This document shows positions 1 to 11,585 of a stretch of DNA of 23,905 nt, piece after piece. Below the pieces are notes generated by a model. It saw only the letters and a list, made by a program, of their open reading frames with translations. It searched no databases and had not been told where the DNA came from. This DNA comes from Hyphochytrium catenoides. Taxonomy: Eukaryota; Sar; Hyphochytriomycetes; Hyphochytriales; Hyphochytriaceae. Position 1 is the stretch's first letter. Each line of letters starts with the position of its first letter. Location: assembly GCA_900088475.1 (NCBI GenBank), contig FLMG01000352.1, positions 1 through 23,905 of the forward strand. The letters are read 5' to 3'. The position numbers were made by a program, and so were the translations under genes.

Positions 1-2134
1 ATGATCCTCAAAGCAGCAGCGTGGAAGGGAAGGAGGGCTGAATAGACTCTCCAGCGATCCTGGCTATATCTAGAGGACCCGAAGAATCCCCAGGGACAAT
101 GGCCAGGGACATTCTATGGCAAGACTAAGTAGTAAAAGAAGAGCCATGTCTGCCAGAAGAGTAGACTGTCGTCCCACTCTGCGTTTCCTCGCTCTCGCAG
201 AAAACCATGGGGAGAATAGCCCTTATCCTCAGCACGTCCTAGCTTCCAGTTAAATACCATTTCTCCTTGTTGGACTGTCCTCTCCACATACAGATGATAA
301 CCTTACTTTAGGCCATTTGCCTCTGTCCCGAACTTTCTATGCACCCCTCACTCTTACAGCCACCCCCTAACATCAACTTTGTTAGAGTGCAACGGTGACG
401 GACAGCCTACTAAGCTTCGTGTTATTAGCTTGTTTCTCTGGTCTGTCGCTCGCTCGCGTCCTGTTTGTCTCCGTCCTCGCTTGCTCCCTTCCCTTTCTTA
501 TGCAGCCAATGAGAGCAACAATGTATAAACACTACGTAGAGGCGGCGTCAATGCAACTGCCACCAATAACTCTGGTACTGGCTGTTCTCCTTGCCTCCTC
601 CTTCTGATTCCAGAATCAGTTGATATTCTAGGAGATGGTTGAGGGGCCGTCCGCCTCATTTCCATCGATGAGCCCACTACCCTCCTAGTCCTGCCCTTAG
701 AATGCTTCAAAAAAACAAAGGAGACACTCTCCGTCGCTGGATTCACTCGCTACTTCTCGCTAACGCACTGCCGTGCTATCTTCCATTGCCTTCCAATGCT
801 CTCTACTGCCACAAAGTTCAATGTAACCCTGCTCATCAAGGTGGTCTCTTCTTTTAAAGACAGTTTTCGACTCACCAGGCGCCTCTCTTGAGCCAAAAGC
901 CACCTGCTGTTGTTGTGAGACCTTGGCACTGCCACGTCCTATCTAAGCTCCAGGCGCCAGCCTTCTCTATTGGTAAGTCGAATCCTTTGTACTGTACCTC
1001 CATGTTGGGGAGACCTCATCTGATTTCCATTAAGCGCTATCCTTTGTACTGTACCTCCATGTTGGGGAGACCTCATCTGCATTAAGCGCTAGATTGATAA
1101 TGTTTCTGCGACCGTGAGCTCGGCTCAGGCGAAGTGGCATGCATCTACAACGGGTATTTTATTGCTGAGGACAAAAACTCCAAAGCGGCGTAAAGTGTGA
1201 GAAAATAGAAAGCTAAGGAGACTGGAAAGAGAAGTTGGGAGAGGAGCGGTGCGGCACCAGGCAAAGAACAACAAGCACCTAGGGAAGGAAGGATTTGATC
1301 GATAAGTGTTCTGTCTTTATGCTTTCTCTGCACGGTCTTCAGCGACCGACTAGGTCAGAAAGAGAAGACACGGAGAGCCACCAAGAAAGTCAACAAGAGC
1401 TTAAAAAAAAAGAACAATCCTTTGATCCAGCATTCTCAATCATTTGAACAGAAAGGGTCACACTTGCAATAGAAGAGAAGGTAATCATGACTACAGACGG
1501 AGATACGGGGAGATTGCGGCATTCTTCAGCCCCGCACCAGCACTAGCCCGCAGAACCAGTAAGGATTGCTCTTCTAATATGACTTGAAGATGGGATTGGC
1601 CTTTGCTAGTATGCTTCAATCGTTCAAGAGAGACACGACGAGTGAGCTAGCATTGGCAACGAACGGAAAGTTAGCCAAAGTCACAAATCACAACGGCGAA
1701 GAGCCGAACAAAGTCATGATGAGGGCCTTGTTCAAACGTTGTTGAGTGTCTGTTGTTGTCGTGGGGATAACGGGTATTCTCACAGAGGCCTTCCGAGATG
1801 GCGAAGATGCCGCTTAACCATTTTATCGCCAGGCCCTAGACGGGGCAAAGCTTTTTTAAGCCTACGTCTCCTTCTACCAACAGGATGGAGAAGAACGTCT
1901 GGGGTCCATGTCATAAGTGGATCAAGAATAGCTCTATAGAAGACAACTTTGGCCTCAGCCCACGTGGAATCGGAAGATACTTCATGATCAGGTCCTTCTT
2001 CCTGTATATTGGGAACGAATGAGAAAATCTAGTTAGAACACCATTGTGCTGGAAGGTCACGTCGTGGCCAAGGGTCTGTCTTATTAATACTGAATGAACG
2101 GAGAGAGGGCAGAAGATAAGAGCGAACGGGGTTC
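1..2134. other. Left-edge region without a supported gene
   Basis: Short open frames here have no recognisable domain, no consistent codon pattern and many start without ATG, so I call no gene. The only structure I can point to is the imperfect tandem duplication at 982-1090. The right part would hold the 3' untranslated region of the minus-strand gene at 2230-4303. Exons of a gene lying mostly outside the window cannot be excluded. Confidence 0.5.
982..1090. repeat. Two-copy imperfect tandem repeat (57 + 52 bp)
   Basis: Copy 1 is 982-1038 and copy 2 is 1039-1090. The first 41 bases of both copies, beginning ATCCTTTGTACTGTACCTCC, are identical, and both end in CATTAAGCGCT. Copy 1 has five extra bases (1023-1027, ATTTC) between these blocks. 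The near identity indicates a recent local duplication in non-coding DNA. Confidence 0.9.
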
Positions 2135-2241
2135 TCATTTTCTATCAGTCAGTAGGTCTAATAGTGCAGAGAGCTCAGGAGAAGAGAAATAGGAAGTCAC
2201 TAAGAGCAGGTATAAAGGCCGAAGGATCTTCACATCATTAC
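2135..2241 (-). other. Possible second intron and short last exon of the secreted-protein gene
   Basis: Exon 2 reaches a good donor, AAGAAG|GTAATG, just four codons before its stop. Splicing from 2242 to an acceptor (CTTCTCCTGAG, exon from 2173) would replace the last three residues (VMM) with LSALLDLLTDRK before a stop at 2135-2137. The intron would be 2174-2241 (68 nt), typical of this window. The same AAE-x-AKK type of exon end precedes both donors. cDNA is needed to choose between the two ends. Confidence 0.3.
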
Positions 2242-4303
2242 CTTCTTAGCTCCTTCGGCGGCCCGCAAAGCACCCTCTAGTTCAGTTTCTGCTTGATCTC
2301 TTCCATCCTTGAGGGCCTTGATCAATAGCCTGGAAAGAGAGACTGGGTCCACCTCTTCGGCAGGCATACGTAGGACATCCGCGACCAGTCCAGCAACAGT
2401 AGTAGGGGAACCAGCCTTGCCATTGTTAGGATCCATGAAGAGTCTAAAGGACTGCGCTGCGTAAGGGTTTTGGAGGAGGTTGTCGATCGCCTTTATGAGC
2501 TCAGTGTTATGCACAAAACTCTTCAAAAACTCCTCTTTTTTTTCTCGGTAAAGCTTACTCGCACCATCTAGAGTCGTGACCAGTTCTTCACCCAACGTGC
2601 TTCCCACACTTTGTGCTATGCTTCGTAGTAAAACCCGTCTCACGGGCGCTAGGACGGTCTTTCTCAAGTTCGTCATCGCAAAGACCTTCTTCATGACGAG
2701 CTCCCAGAGCTCTGCGGGAGATGGAATCTCTATCGGCGTCGCGGGGTCGGTAGTCACTGTCTCCGTGAGTTTCTTGTACTGTCCCTCAAACGACTGTTGG
2801 AAGGCTTCTAGAAACAAATGCCACGTGCGCAAGCCTATGACCTTGAAAATCGGCTCAAAGGCGTAAACACCCTGCCAACAAAGCAAGGGCACGCGGTTAC
2901 GGGGGAAGCTGTCAGTATGAGTATAACCCTATTCCTAATCCTCTGTTCCTCACCTTGGCATTCTCCTCCGCAGCAAGTAGTGCACTGACAGCCTCTTCCT
3001 TCATATTGTCTACAAAAGTGATGACATCCTCTTTTTTTGAGGGAGCACGAGCCATGAGCTTCTTCCACATTACTTCGAGAAGTGAAGCGGGCAGATCGCG
3101 ACCAATATCCACGATAGCGTTGATCAACCCATCTAGGATGGGAGAAATAAGGACCCTTGGCATCTTGCCCATCGGCTGAAGAACTCTGTCCTTAGCAACC
3201 CTCAGCGGCTTTTGGATGAGATTAGCAGCCAACTCGTCCCCTGCTCCCCGAACGGTGTTTAGTAGAGGGAAACTGTCAGGGCCCCTATCTAAGGTAATCA
3301 TTACTTTAGCCGCTGCTTCACCTACAAAGGCTGCCACCCCTTTGGTTGGTTCTTGTGTGAACTCTCTCCCAAGCTGATCAAGGATCCTTTGAAAAACTTT
3401 CCATGTGACTCTAGAGGCCCATAACTTTGCTGCATCGTTCTCTGTTCGGGGTTTCATGACTGACTGAAGGCTGCTTTGTTCCCTCGTCCATGTCTGGGTT
3501 GCCAATGAAGGTGCTTCTTGTTCTGGAACTTGATCATTACGTCCTTTCAATCCATGTAAGGTAGATTCATCGACACCAAGTGTACTCTCCAGGGAATTAG
3601 GAGACGGCTCGGGCTCGACTTGTTGGCCAAATGGTCCGGGAGCCTCCTCCACTGAGGCTGGCAGCAGGTCATCAGAGATGGAGTTCTCTAAAGGGTTGTA
3701 GTCAGGAGCTGTTGCTTGCTCTCGCACGCTGCTGTCCCCAGCATCAGCGACTACGATTTGATCCCCTTGATGATGGGTACGAGGCGGAGAGAAGCCTCCG
3801 GATTGCTCGTGATCATGAGAGAAAACATTTGCGTCATGCGTCTTCTTCGCAATACGTGCCATGTGCGCAGTAGCGTCTGCTGGCCGCCGGGCCGTCTCTC
3901 GGTTGAAGTACGCCGCCGGTCGACGTGGAACATACCTACTCGAAGAAGAAAGCCCGGCAAGAAGTGGCCCTCTTTTGTCTTGATGTCCTGGTCGACCACG
4001 GGTACCCAAAAGAAGGCGCCTCCTTCCCTCTTGAGGCTGTTGGAATTCTACGTTTGTCTCTAGAGCAGCAATGTACTGCGACTTCGAACCGGAAGAAGAA
4101 AGAAGAAGGAAAGAAGCGGGAGTGGAAGAGCGTGCCGTGATACTCGATAAGTTGTCTTCTGGTTGCACGTCTACCTCCGCAATAGCGAAGCCGAAGAGTA
4201 TGACAAGATGCAAGAGGCTAAGCATTATAAGATACGATGCAAATGAAGGAGCAGAAGAGGAAAGGGACGACCGCGAAGTAGCTTTCCGAAACATGAATGC
4301 CAT
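2230..4303 (-). CDS. Secreted, cysteine-free, helix-rich protein of unknown function (at least 2 exons)
   Basis: I do not recognise this protein. Exon 1 is 2954-4303 and exon 2 is 2230-2871, joined in phase 0 by a GT-AG intron, giving 663 residues. I start at the ATG at 4303 because the frame upstream opens only with a non-ATG codon. This start gives a signal sequence: a Ser-rich basic n-region, a hydrophobic core at about residues 24-42 and a likely cut after FAIA. A low-complexity acidic/Pro/Ser-rich stretch (about 43-300) contains RRLLL at 95-99. The C-terminal half (about 310-660) is amphipathic helix with Ala, Leu, Lys and Glu, and no cysteine is visible anywhere. TWxxF-type and E-V/L-MKK-type segments recur in both exons, suggesting degenerate helical repeats. 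It could be an exported, vacuolar or surface protein of a parasite-like protist. The open reading frame is solid; the function is unknown. The 3' end is uncertain (see 2135-2241). Confidence 0.8.
2872..2953 (-). other. Intron in the secreted-protein gene (82 nt, GT-AG, phase 0)
   Basis: On the minus strand the donor reads AATGCCAAG|GTGAGG and the acceptor TTGGCAG|GGTGTT. Both flanking exons stay open in the same phase. Without splicing, translation runs into a stop near 2912. Confidence 0.75.
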
Positions 4304-5190
4304 CTTAAGAAATCGGTCTCTTTCCTCTTTAAACCTTCTTGCTTCAAGGCCCACCCTATGCTTTGGTCCACGAAACGCGACGCGGCCAATGCTAAGGAAG
4401 ACCGCCAACACAGGCCTCAAACGTAAACAGAGGGAACATGGTCACAGCAAAGAGCGGGAGATTTCCAACGTCGCCCGGATGACCATGCGCTACCAGCTAT
4501 AGCGGTTGAAAGTAATGGGTTTGAGTGGAAAAAACGAAGTCATGCCCAGGCCAACAAGGGCTGAAATAGGGAATGGCAGGCCCAGTCCCAACGTCAGATT
4601 AATCTCCGGTATGGGCGCAGCGTCTTGTTATCGTCTTGCAGGTACCGGGATCATCTCTGTATGTGAAAGCGCTCCAGAAAAAGAGCCGGGAGCTGTCGAG
4701 GAAAGAACGACGGACCAGGAACAAGTATCTCGACTTACTTTAGGTGATCTGGGCCCTTCTGCCTCCAACACTGGCCTGTCCCCATCCTATAGAATTCCTG
4801 CTGTCGGCTAGCAGAATAAAGATCAATCACCCTCTGCATATCATCGTTCGTCTGTCATGACAGGAGAGGTACGGGAAGAGGTGGGGAACAGATAGAAAAT
4901 GGATCTGAGTACTACGGGAGAAGGCGAGAGCAGAAGAGAATGCAAACGAATAATTCCATGACCGACAATGGCCCCGATGATGGCCATCGAACAGGGAGAG
5001 ACGGAGGAGGGACCAGCAAGTCGAACAGCATCCATCAGAACAAACATGCTAACCGACCATATTTCTCTATTCTTTCAGCTATTCTTTCACCATCATCCCC
5101 TAAACGGAGGGAGAAGAAAGAGGACCTGACCCAGGGAGGGTGTGAGGACAGCGAAAAAGGAACAATAGGAGTGGAGAAAATGCCACGTTG

Positions 5191-5391
5191 TACAGAAGTT
5201 CCGCAGGTGTACAGGGTCATAATAGAGACGGAGCACGACCCGAGGTCCAAAGAGACAACCGGGAACAGGGAGTCAGTCCAAAGATTCTGCACGCCAAGCA
5301 TGCTCAGCAAGACTTGTAGTCGCGGACATTCGGGACCGCCTTTGTTCTTTGTGCACTCCTGCGACTCCGTGTAGTTTACCTGTTCTACGGC
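5191..5391 (-). other. Weak candidate exon with Cys-rich segment
   Basis: On the minus strand a long pyrimidine tract ending ATTCTTTCAG precedes an open frame of about 67 codons beginning AVEQVNYTESQEC. It holds an N-x-T sequon, four spaced cysteines and a hydrophobic stretch. It reads like part of a secreted or membrane protein, but I cannot find its start, its donor or neighbouring exons, so it may be chance. Confidence 0.18.
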
Positions 5392-6245
5392 CTGAAAGAA
5401 TGTCGACTTTGGGGACAAAGTGAGAAAAGGAGAGACAGGACGAAGACAATGAAAAAGAATGGCAAGGGGATGGAGACAGTTGACACAGAGTGAAAGAAAC
5501 ATGCCTGATGATAAGGCACGATAAGGGAGGAGGGGACTCCAGACAGAAACTGCTGGACAGGTTCGGAAGATCGGGAGTGGGCTGTCCGTCCTAACTTCCC
5601 TGATAGTTCCCTGTTCGCATCATAAAGAACCGTATCTTAGTCATAACTTGTCATGAAGAGGTTTTCCTTTCCAAAAAAAGTCGCGCTACTCTCCGTCCAG
5701 ATTCTGGTCGTCCTCCTGTCACCATTGCGGGCCCGTGCTTCTTGTCCCAACGCAGCCTGCCTTAGCTCCTGCCTCCTGGTTGTTCTACTATTCTACACAA
5801 TGTACTCGTGATCTGACGCGTACCTTTTAGCCTATGAGATTGCGTATAGAGCGAATCTAAAGATCCTATCATCTTCGGATAATCAAAATAGTAATGGTAG
5901 TTCTACTATCCCTACTAGTCCTCTCAACATAACAATGCCTTAGGTTCGCTGTGAGAACACCGAACTGCAGGGGCTAATCCTTTACTACTGTTTTACAACG
6001 AACAACGAATGCTCCAAAAGAATGGCGCCAGCAGTGCTGATGGTACGCCATTAGAAATTACTACGAGCTATAATGCAGAGCCTGTACTTCGGGTCTGTAC
6101 GAGATGAAGAGGTAGCTACTAGGAAACGAGTTTCTAAACCTCTGCGAGTCTTCCGTCTTTTGTTTATAAAAGAGTGTTGGATTCTTTCTTGAAGGTGCCA
6201 AGGACCTTGTCAGTGACCGGTGCCGCGACCAGAAAGGAGCTGGCC

Positions 6246-6306
6246 GACCTGCTGTCAGGAAGCTGTCAGTGAGCACAGGCCGCCAGCTCGTTCCTGACAG
6301 CAGGTC
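6246..6306. repeat. 16-bp perfect inverted repeat (hairpin-forming)
   Basis: The left arm is 6246-6261 (GACCTGCTGTCAGGAA) and its exact reverse complement is 6291-6306, with a 29-nt spacer. The stem can extend by four pairs (6262-6265 with 6284-6287) across a 3-nt bulge. No coding frame is supported around it. It could be a hairpin in a transcript or a remnant of a small foldback element. Confidence 0.85.
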
Positions 6307-6422
6307 TGAGATGATGATGGAGCGACGAGAAGAAGAATAGACAAGTAGGATGGACAAGGAGTTCACTTTTATGACGGTGAGGCTGAATGAGGCGGCCATT
6401 GGTGAGGTTGCCTCCGGACTAT

Positions 6423-6464
6423 ATCTTTCACGGCTATCCGCCGGACAACATCTTTCACGGCTAT
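6423..6464 (+). repeat. Two-copy 27-bp tandem repeat in a short open frame
   Basis: The 15-mer ATCTTTCACGGCTAT occurs at 6423-6437 and again at 6450-6464, a 27-bp period, with the intervening CCGGAC also echoed upstream. In the plus frame open from 6387 to 6575 it encodes PPD(Y/N)IFHGY twice. The frame has only 62 codons and no recognisable family, so I call the repeat and not a gene. Confidence 0.75.
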
Positions 6465-9400
6465 TACCTTGAAGTTGGTGTCACTCAGCGTCTTGGTCGT
6501 TTGTTAACTATCAGCGCAGAAGGAGGTTTTCTTCTAAATTTATCAGAGTCTGCCTCAACCTATGTGGGCTATTAGGAGGAGTGGTGATCACTCTGCTATG
6601 ATTCTCAATTAACAGAGAGTTCTTTCTTCTCTGGCCTGTTGCCTTCTCCATCTCCCACTTTCTGCTCGTAGTGCATAAAATATACTCCGTCGCTTACTTC
6701 TTGAAAGAGTTAAATTGTTGTCCTCTTGGCTCCTCTCCTTCGTTGCAGCATATACCAGATAGTTGAGGCTAATTGCCCTGAAGCAGTGATATTGATGATG
6801 GTGCACATGGTACTGTATGGAAGAAAAGAAGAAAAAAGAGCAGCGACTCAGAAGCTAGATATCTCTATTCTGTTGCTCATCCTTCGCTGCTGCTGGTGGC
6901 TGGAGGCTGAACACTAAGAGGAACAAAAGCAGCGGCCAAAGAAGGAGAAGGAACCGCAAAGAAAAAACTTAGGGATCATCACTACCCTAACGCGGAGATT
7001 ATTGTCCCTTCTCCTTCCGTGGCCGCGTTTATGTTCTTATTATTGCTTCTTGTTGCCATTCCTACTTGCCATCATGACCGCCAACACCAATCCCGCGTCG
7101 CGTTGCAGTTGTCCTTGGATTAAGCGTTGAGGATCAACAAGTGATCCAAGGGTGTTCTCCGGCAGCTCCTTTTCAAGGCAACGAGAGGCTTTTGCACTGC
7201 CCTAATAATATCTACCCTCATAACGCTAGCCTTTATAGCGAAGGCTCCGCTCACGATAGGAGGTTAAATCCTCTTCTGCCGCGAAGCTATACTTAGACGG
7301 CGAGAGCAGCCAGGAAGAAGAGAGTGGCCAGAGAACAACAAAATTCTTCTCCGTTGCATGAACCGCCGCACAAATGCTGTCACCCACAGTTGCGACACAG
7401 AAGAGCGATGCCAGCCTCTGCGATAGCTTGGTCATCCTCCCTAACCTCCTCTTCAACCCTCTCCCGCAGGAGAACTTGTTCTGGATAGGAGGGTATTGAG
7501 GTTAGGAGTGTTCCTCCAGTTGCACCCTGTCACTGGCCTCTTCTTCTTGGTTCGCTCTTCCTTCTTATTGATTGCTTGCTTCTCTTTTACTATGCTCTCA
7601 GTTGCTTTGGTGCCCTCTTACGGTTCGTCCTGTCCATCGTCGTCCTATCCTTTAAATCTGTTTTTTTTTCTGGACGGAGCTCTTTGTCGCGGTATCTTTC
7701 TGCATTAGGAGCATTTCACCTCCGAAGGCTGGGTACAGATACGGTTCTCCTCTCTCTCTCTTTTCTCCGGCCCACCACTCCCCTATAATGGCATTATTAA
7801 GCGGCGTCTTCTGTTTTGTCTCTGCTTCCTACGGTTTCTCACTAACTGCCTTGATGGTCTACATGCTTCTCCTCCCCTCATGCCATCGTTATTATCGGGT
7901 CCGACAGGAGAAAATCTTTTTAGATTTTTAAGCTGACATTAAAGACCAAAGCAGGTGGTTTCAAAATCAGTGGAGAAAGAGTGCAACGGGGACAGGAGGC
8001 AGAGCACTGGATGGGAAGGACAAAGGAAGAAAACAGAAATAATCCACCACCGTCTACCGCCGCAACATAATGGAAGAAAAATAGAGATTATCAAGAGAGA
8101 AAGAGGAAGGGCATGCACGGAACTGATAGCAGTGGTGGCAAACGCAAAACCGCTTCGAGGGAACAGGGAGCGAAGGCTTAATAAGGGGGCCAAGAAGGGA
8201 GTACGGATAGATGCGGGAGAGTTAAGGATAGACAATGAAAAGGCAGATGATGAAATATAAGGAGCAGCTTATTATCTCATCAACCATTTGCTCGTCGGTT
8301 TCTTCTGCTGTGAAGCTCCTCTCCAAGCATCAACCTTCTCTACGATGATTGGTCGAGAAGATTCGGGAGGAGGAGGAGAACGGAGACATGCATTGGCATG
8401 ACCGTCTTAATACTTTTGTCAATCTTGACACACCCTTTTCTTGAATCCCGTCCTCCGCAGGATCCATCTCCCCAGGTCCTGGTTGCTGCATTCCGTCTAA
8501 GGGACGGAGGCCGATTGCACTTCTATGACATATAGGACCAGAAATCTTAGATCTCCCATCTCGCACAAGGATCAAGAAGAAAGCAGAGGAGACCGATGAG
8601 AGAGTGCCTTGGGCTTCCAGTTGGCCTAAATGGGCATTATCGCATATGAAGCATCAGCGGTGGACATTCCCTATTCTGCTGAAGTCGGCCTTGATGAGTT
8701 ATTTGTTCGGTTATCATCAATGAGAAGCTGACCGGGAGCTAGGACAAAGTAGACCGACGATGCCATTATTATGACTATGAAAGAACCGACGGAACCCGCC
8801 GGAAGGCGGCATAGTAGACTTCTTGCTCGTATGAATACGTAACGACAATGGCGCGAACCAGTAGTAGAGTAAGGACATCAAAGAACCTAGGGACAAATAG
8901 GCCACGAAGGGGGAGGTTAATATTGAGGCATTTTTGCGACGGACAGGGGATGCTATGATGTATGTAACAGCAGATTGGTGGACTGTTCTGAATCTTCTGT
9001 TGCATGGAACTAAGAAGGCAAGAGGAAGCAAATGCTGCTTTATAAGTTCCATGCAGGCGGGGATGAGCTGGTGGCATCCTGTTGCAGATTCAGGGGAAGG
9101 TAATCTCGACTACTTGCGAGCTGTTGGCAAGAGTTATGAAGCTGCAGCTCTTACATTGACCCGCACACCAATGCTCTCTGCGGAAGTGCTAAATCTCACA
9201 GCGGGGCCCTGCGGCTGCCTCGTAGGTCGTGGTGCTACTACCTCTTTAATGCTCGTTTTCTCTACCAACAGCTCTACCAACCTGCTGACAAATAGGAAGG
9301 CCAAGGAGGGTGACGGTATTGGAAATGGATGTCAACTCCTGACTGATCATCTTGGCGGCGACGGATATTGCTGTTGCTGTTGGGAGGTATTCAGGCAACA

Positions 9401-10341
9401 AGTGTCCTGCCCTCTGCTATATTGGCCCTGCTTGGCGACGCGGCCACGTTGCTTCAATCAATCAAACGCCCCTATCCGACCACTCATCCCCGACGCATGA
9501 CACGTGGACACCGTGCCTTCTTGGTTCCTTCGCAGAGGAGTCCAGCATCAATAATTAGCCTCGCCACTTCACATAAAGGCCTTTACATTGCAGCGGTTGC
9601 GGACTCCTAGATAGCTCAGTTCGCAGCCTGAACATTTACATGCTGTTTGGCTCAATCCTCCTCCAACTGTTATGATTCTCTGAGCTCCTAGTACATGAGG
9701 AGCTTGATTGAGTTGCTGCTTTGTGGGTGTTTGAGCTCATCAGACTCGAAGAAAGAACAAAACTTGTGCACTCAAGGCACTAAACGCTACCTCCTTTGCA
9801 CCGCTTCCTCGTCAAAAGGCAGATCTGAAGCCTTTGCGTTTTGCTTTTCTTTCTTGCAGGGGTGATGTGCACAAAGGCTGTAGAGCAGCAGCTGGGTGCC
9901 TGGGGCAGTGGGGCAGTGACTTGTGGCGTCGGCGATGCAGAAGGGACAACCACTGCCGCAATAATCTATAAGGGATGGACATGAAATAGCCCATGGCATT
10001 CTCCTGCTTGCCGCTTTTGCCTCTGGCTGGGAGCTCGAACTGGCGAAGAACAGCACGCTGATCACATGGATGACGGACCTTCATGTTCCCTATTTAACAA
10101 AGAAGAAGAACAAAGACAGGCCTGACCAGACAAAGGTTGTCCGAGCAACAGCAAGCGGAAGACAGTCGGTCAGAGCGTTGGTGGAAGGAGGGAAGTGCAT
10201 CCTTGTACCTTGTTAAACACCAAGGGAAGCGGCTCCTTAGCTTTGGCGAGGAAAAGGAGGTAGTTGTACAGCACAGAGGGCACCTGAGAGAGTGTACGAG
10301 TACGAGCGGGGGAGAGGACAAGAACCTCTAAGAAATCCAGA

Positions 10342-10358
10342 GCCACGGCGGCCGTGGC
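10342..10358. repeat. 17-bp palindrome (8-bp arms, 1-nt spacer)
   Basis: GCCACGGC and its reverse complement GCCGTGGC are separated by a single G. No function can be assigned. Confidence 0.8.
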
Positions 10359-10654
10359 ACAAGGGTTTAGGGGGAAAGGCAGGAAGGCGGGCACCGGGAA
10401 GAGGAGAAAAGAAGGCGCTGGCAAGAGCTAACTGCCTAAGAAGGATGACTGCGTCTTACTACGTCCAGTGCTACGGTTTAAGAGACCAATTACTGCTTAT
10501 GTCCCGCCTATTGTTATCGTTGTGGCTGTTCGTGGATTGGTCTATGTGAGGGAGAGGTACAAAAGCAGCGGAGAGAGGAGCGAGACAGAGAGAGAGTAAG
10601 TGTACCATTAGTGGACGAGAGAGATACGGACAATCGAGAGGATCTTGGAGTGCA

Positions 10655-10698
10655 CTGCTGTTGTTGCTGCTGCTCCTCCTACTGCTGCTGCTGCTGCC

Positions 10699-10733
<35 letters not shown>

Positions 10734-10754
10734 CCCTGCTGCTGCTGCTGCTGG

Positions 10755-10786
<32 letters not shown>

Positions 10787-10822
10787 GTGCTGCTGGTGCT
10801 GGTGCTGCTGGTGCTGGTGCTG
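10655..10822. repeat. Interrupted CTG/CAG triplet tract (about 168 bp)
   Basis: CTG units dominate, with interruptions by TTG, CTC, CCC and GGTG. The last third becomes alternating CTGGTG and CTGCTG. It is open in several frames on both strands as poly-Leu, poly-Cys or poly-Ala, as expected of a triplet repeat and not evidence of coding. It lies about 0.9 kb upstream of the LEA-like start. Confidence 0.95.
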
Positions 10823-11585
10823 TCACAAGCTCTGTCTCCTAATAAGGCAAGGTGGAGCTTTGATCATCCCGCTTGGCTGTGGGCTTCCTTTGCCAGTACA
10901 AAGGGGTGGGAAGACTGAAATGACTGGACTGCTCAACAGGGAAACATTGGACATGGGGAGGTATGGGGCGAAAGGGCAAAGAAGAAGAAGGAGAAGGGAG
11001 GTAATTGCTGGGGGAAAAGGTGAGGGAAGGAACGAGGTAACTTGATACTTCCCTTCTCAGGGTGCACTAGCAGACAGCTGCCTCCTCAATCAGAACAAGG
11101 CTGATCAGAAGCGCACAGGGATACCTCAAGGCCTTAGATAGCTAGGGAAAGAGGATAGAAGTTAGAGCGGCAAGGCCCAAGTTTGCAAGGTGCCAGGCCG
11201 TCAGCCATGCAAGGACCGATCCTGGACGGCGTGTAAAGCAGAACAGATCTGAGAATATTGGTTTGAGCAGGCCAGCCTCATTACATCGAGGGAAGTCTGC
11301 ACAAAGAAGGCTTGTAGCTTCCTTTCCTAGGGATGACCCAGGGGAACAAAAGGGCATTGTACAAGCCAAAAGATCTTTTCTATCAAGAAAAAGAGACAAC
11401 AAGAAAGTTCGGCGAAATGGCCTTGTTTCCTTCGTATCCTCAGTGTTCTCCTGCTTCTGTTCTCTCTTCTTCCGGAACAGTCCAGCATGGGAGAGGAAGA
11501 ACTGTTGCGCTTTCTCGTCTCTTCCCACTGTCTCCCAGATCCCACCGATGCCCTGTCGGCAGTCAGAGATGCAAGCCAAGCTCAA

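Noticed and set aside
4304-4420. 39-codon N-terminal extension of the secreted protein
   Set aside because: It starts at a TTG and would place the signal sequence internally; the ATG at 4303 gives a coherent signal sequence.
3631-4502. Plus-strand open frames opposite the secreted-protein gene
   Set aside because: They lie antisense to a longer frame with a signal sequence and a fitting intron, and show no domain.
8934-9610. Overlapping plus-strand open frames (up to 188 codons)
   Set aside because: Three frames are open over the same bases with Cys/Leu/Trp-rich, domain-free translations and no splice-supported continuation.
9787-10084. Minus-strand Cys-containing frames that looked like a zinc finger
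   Set aside because: The Cys/His spacing fits no known finger, two frames compete, and the Cys-rich one opens without ATG after a nearby stop.
10608-10918. Poly-Ala, poly-Leu and poly-Cys open frames on both strands
   Set aside because: They are translations of the CTG tract in different frames; several frames being open at once is expected of a triplet repeat and no flanking domain supports coding.
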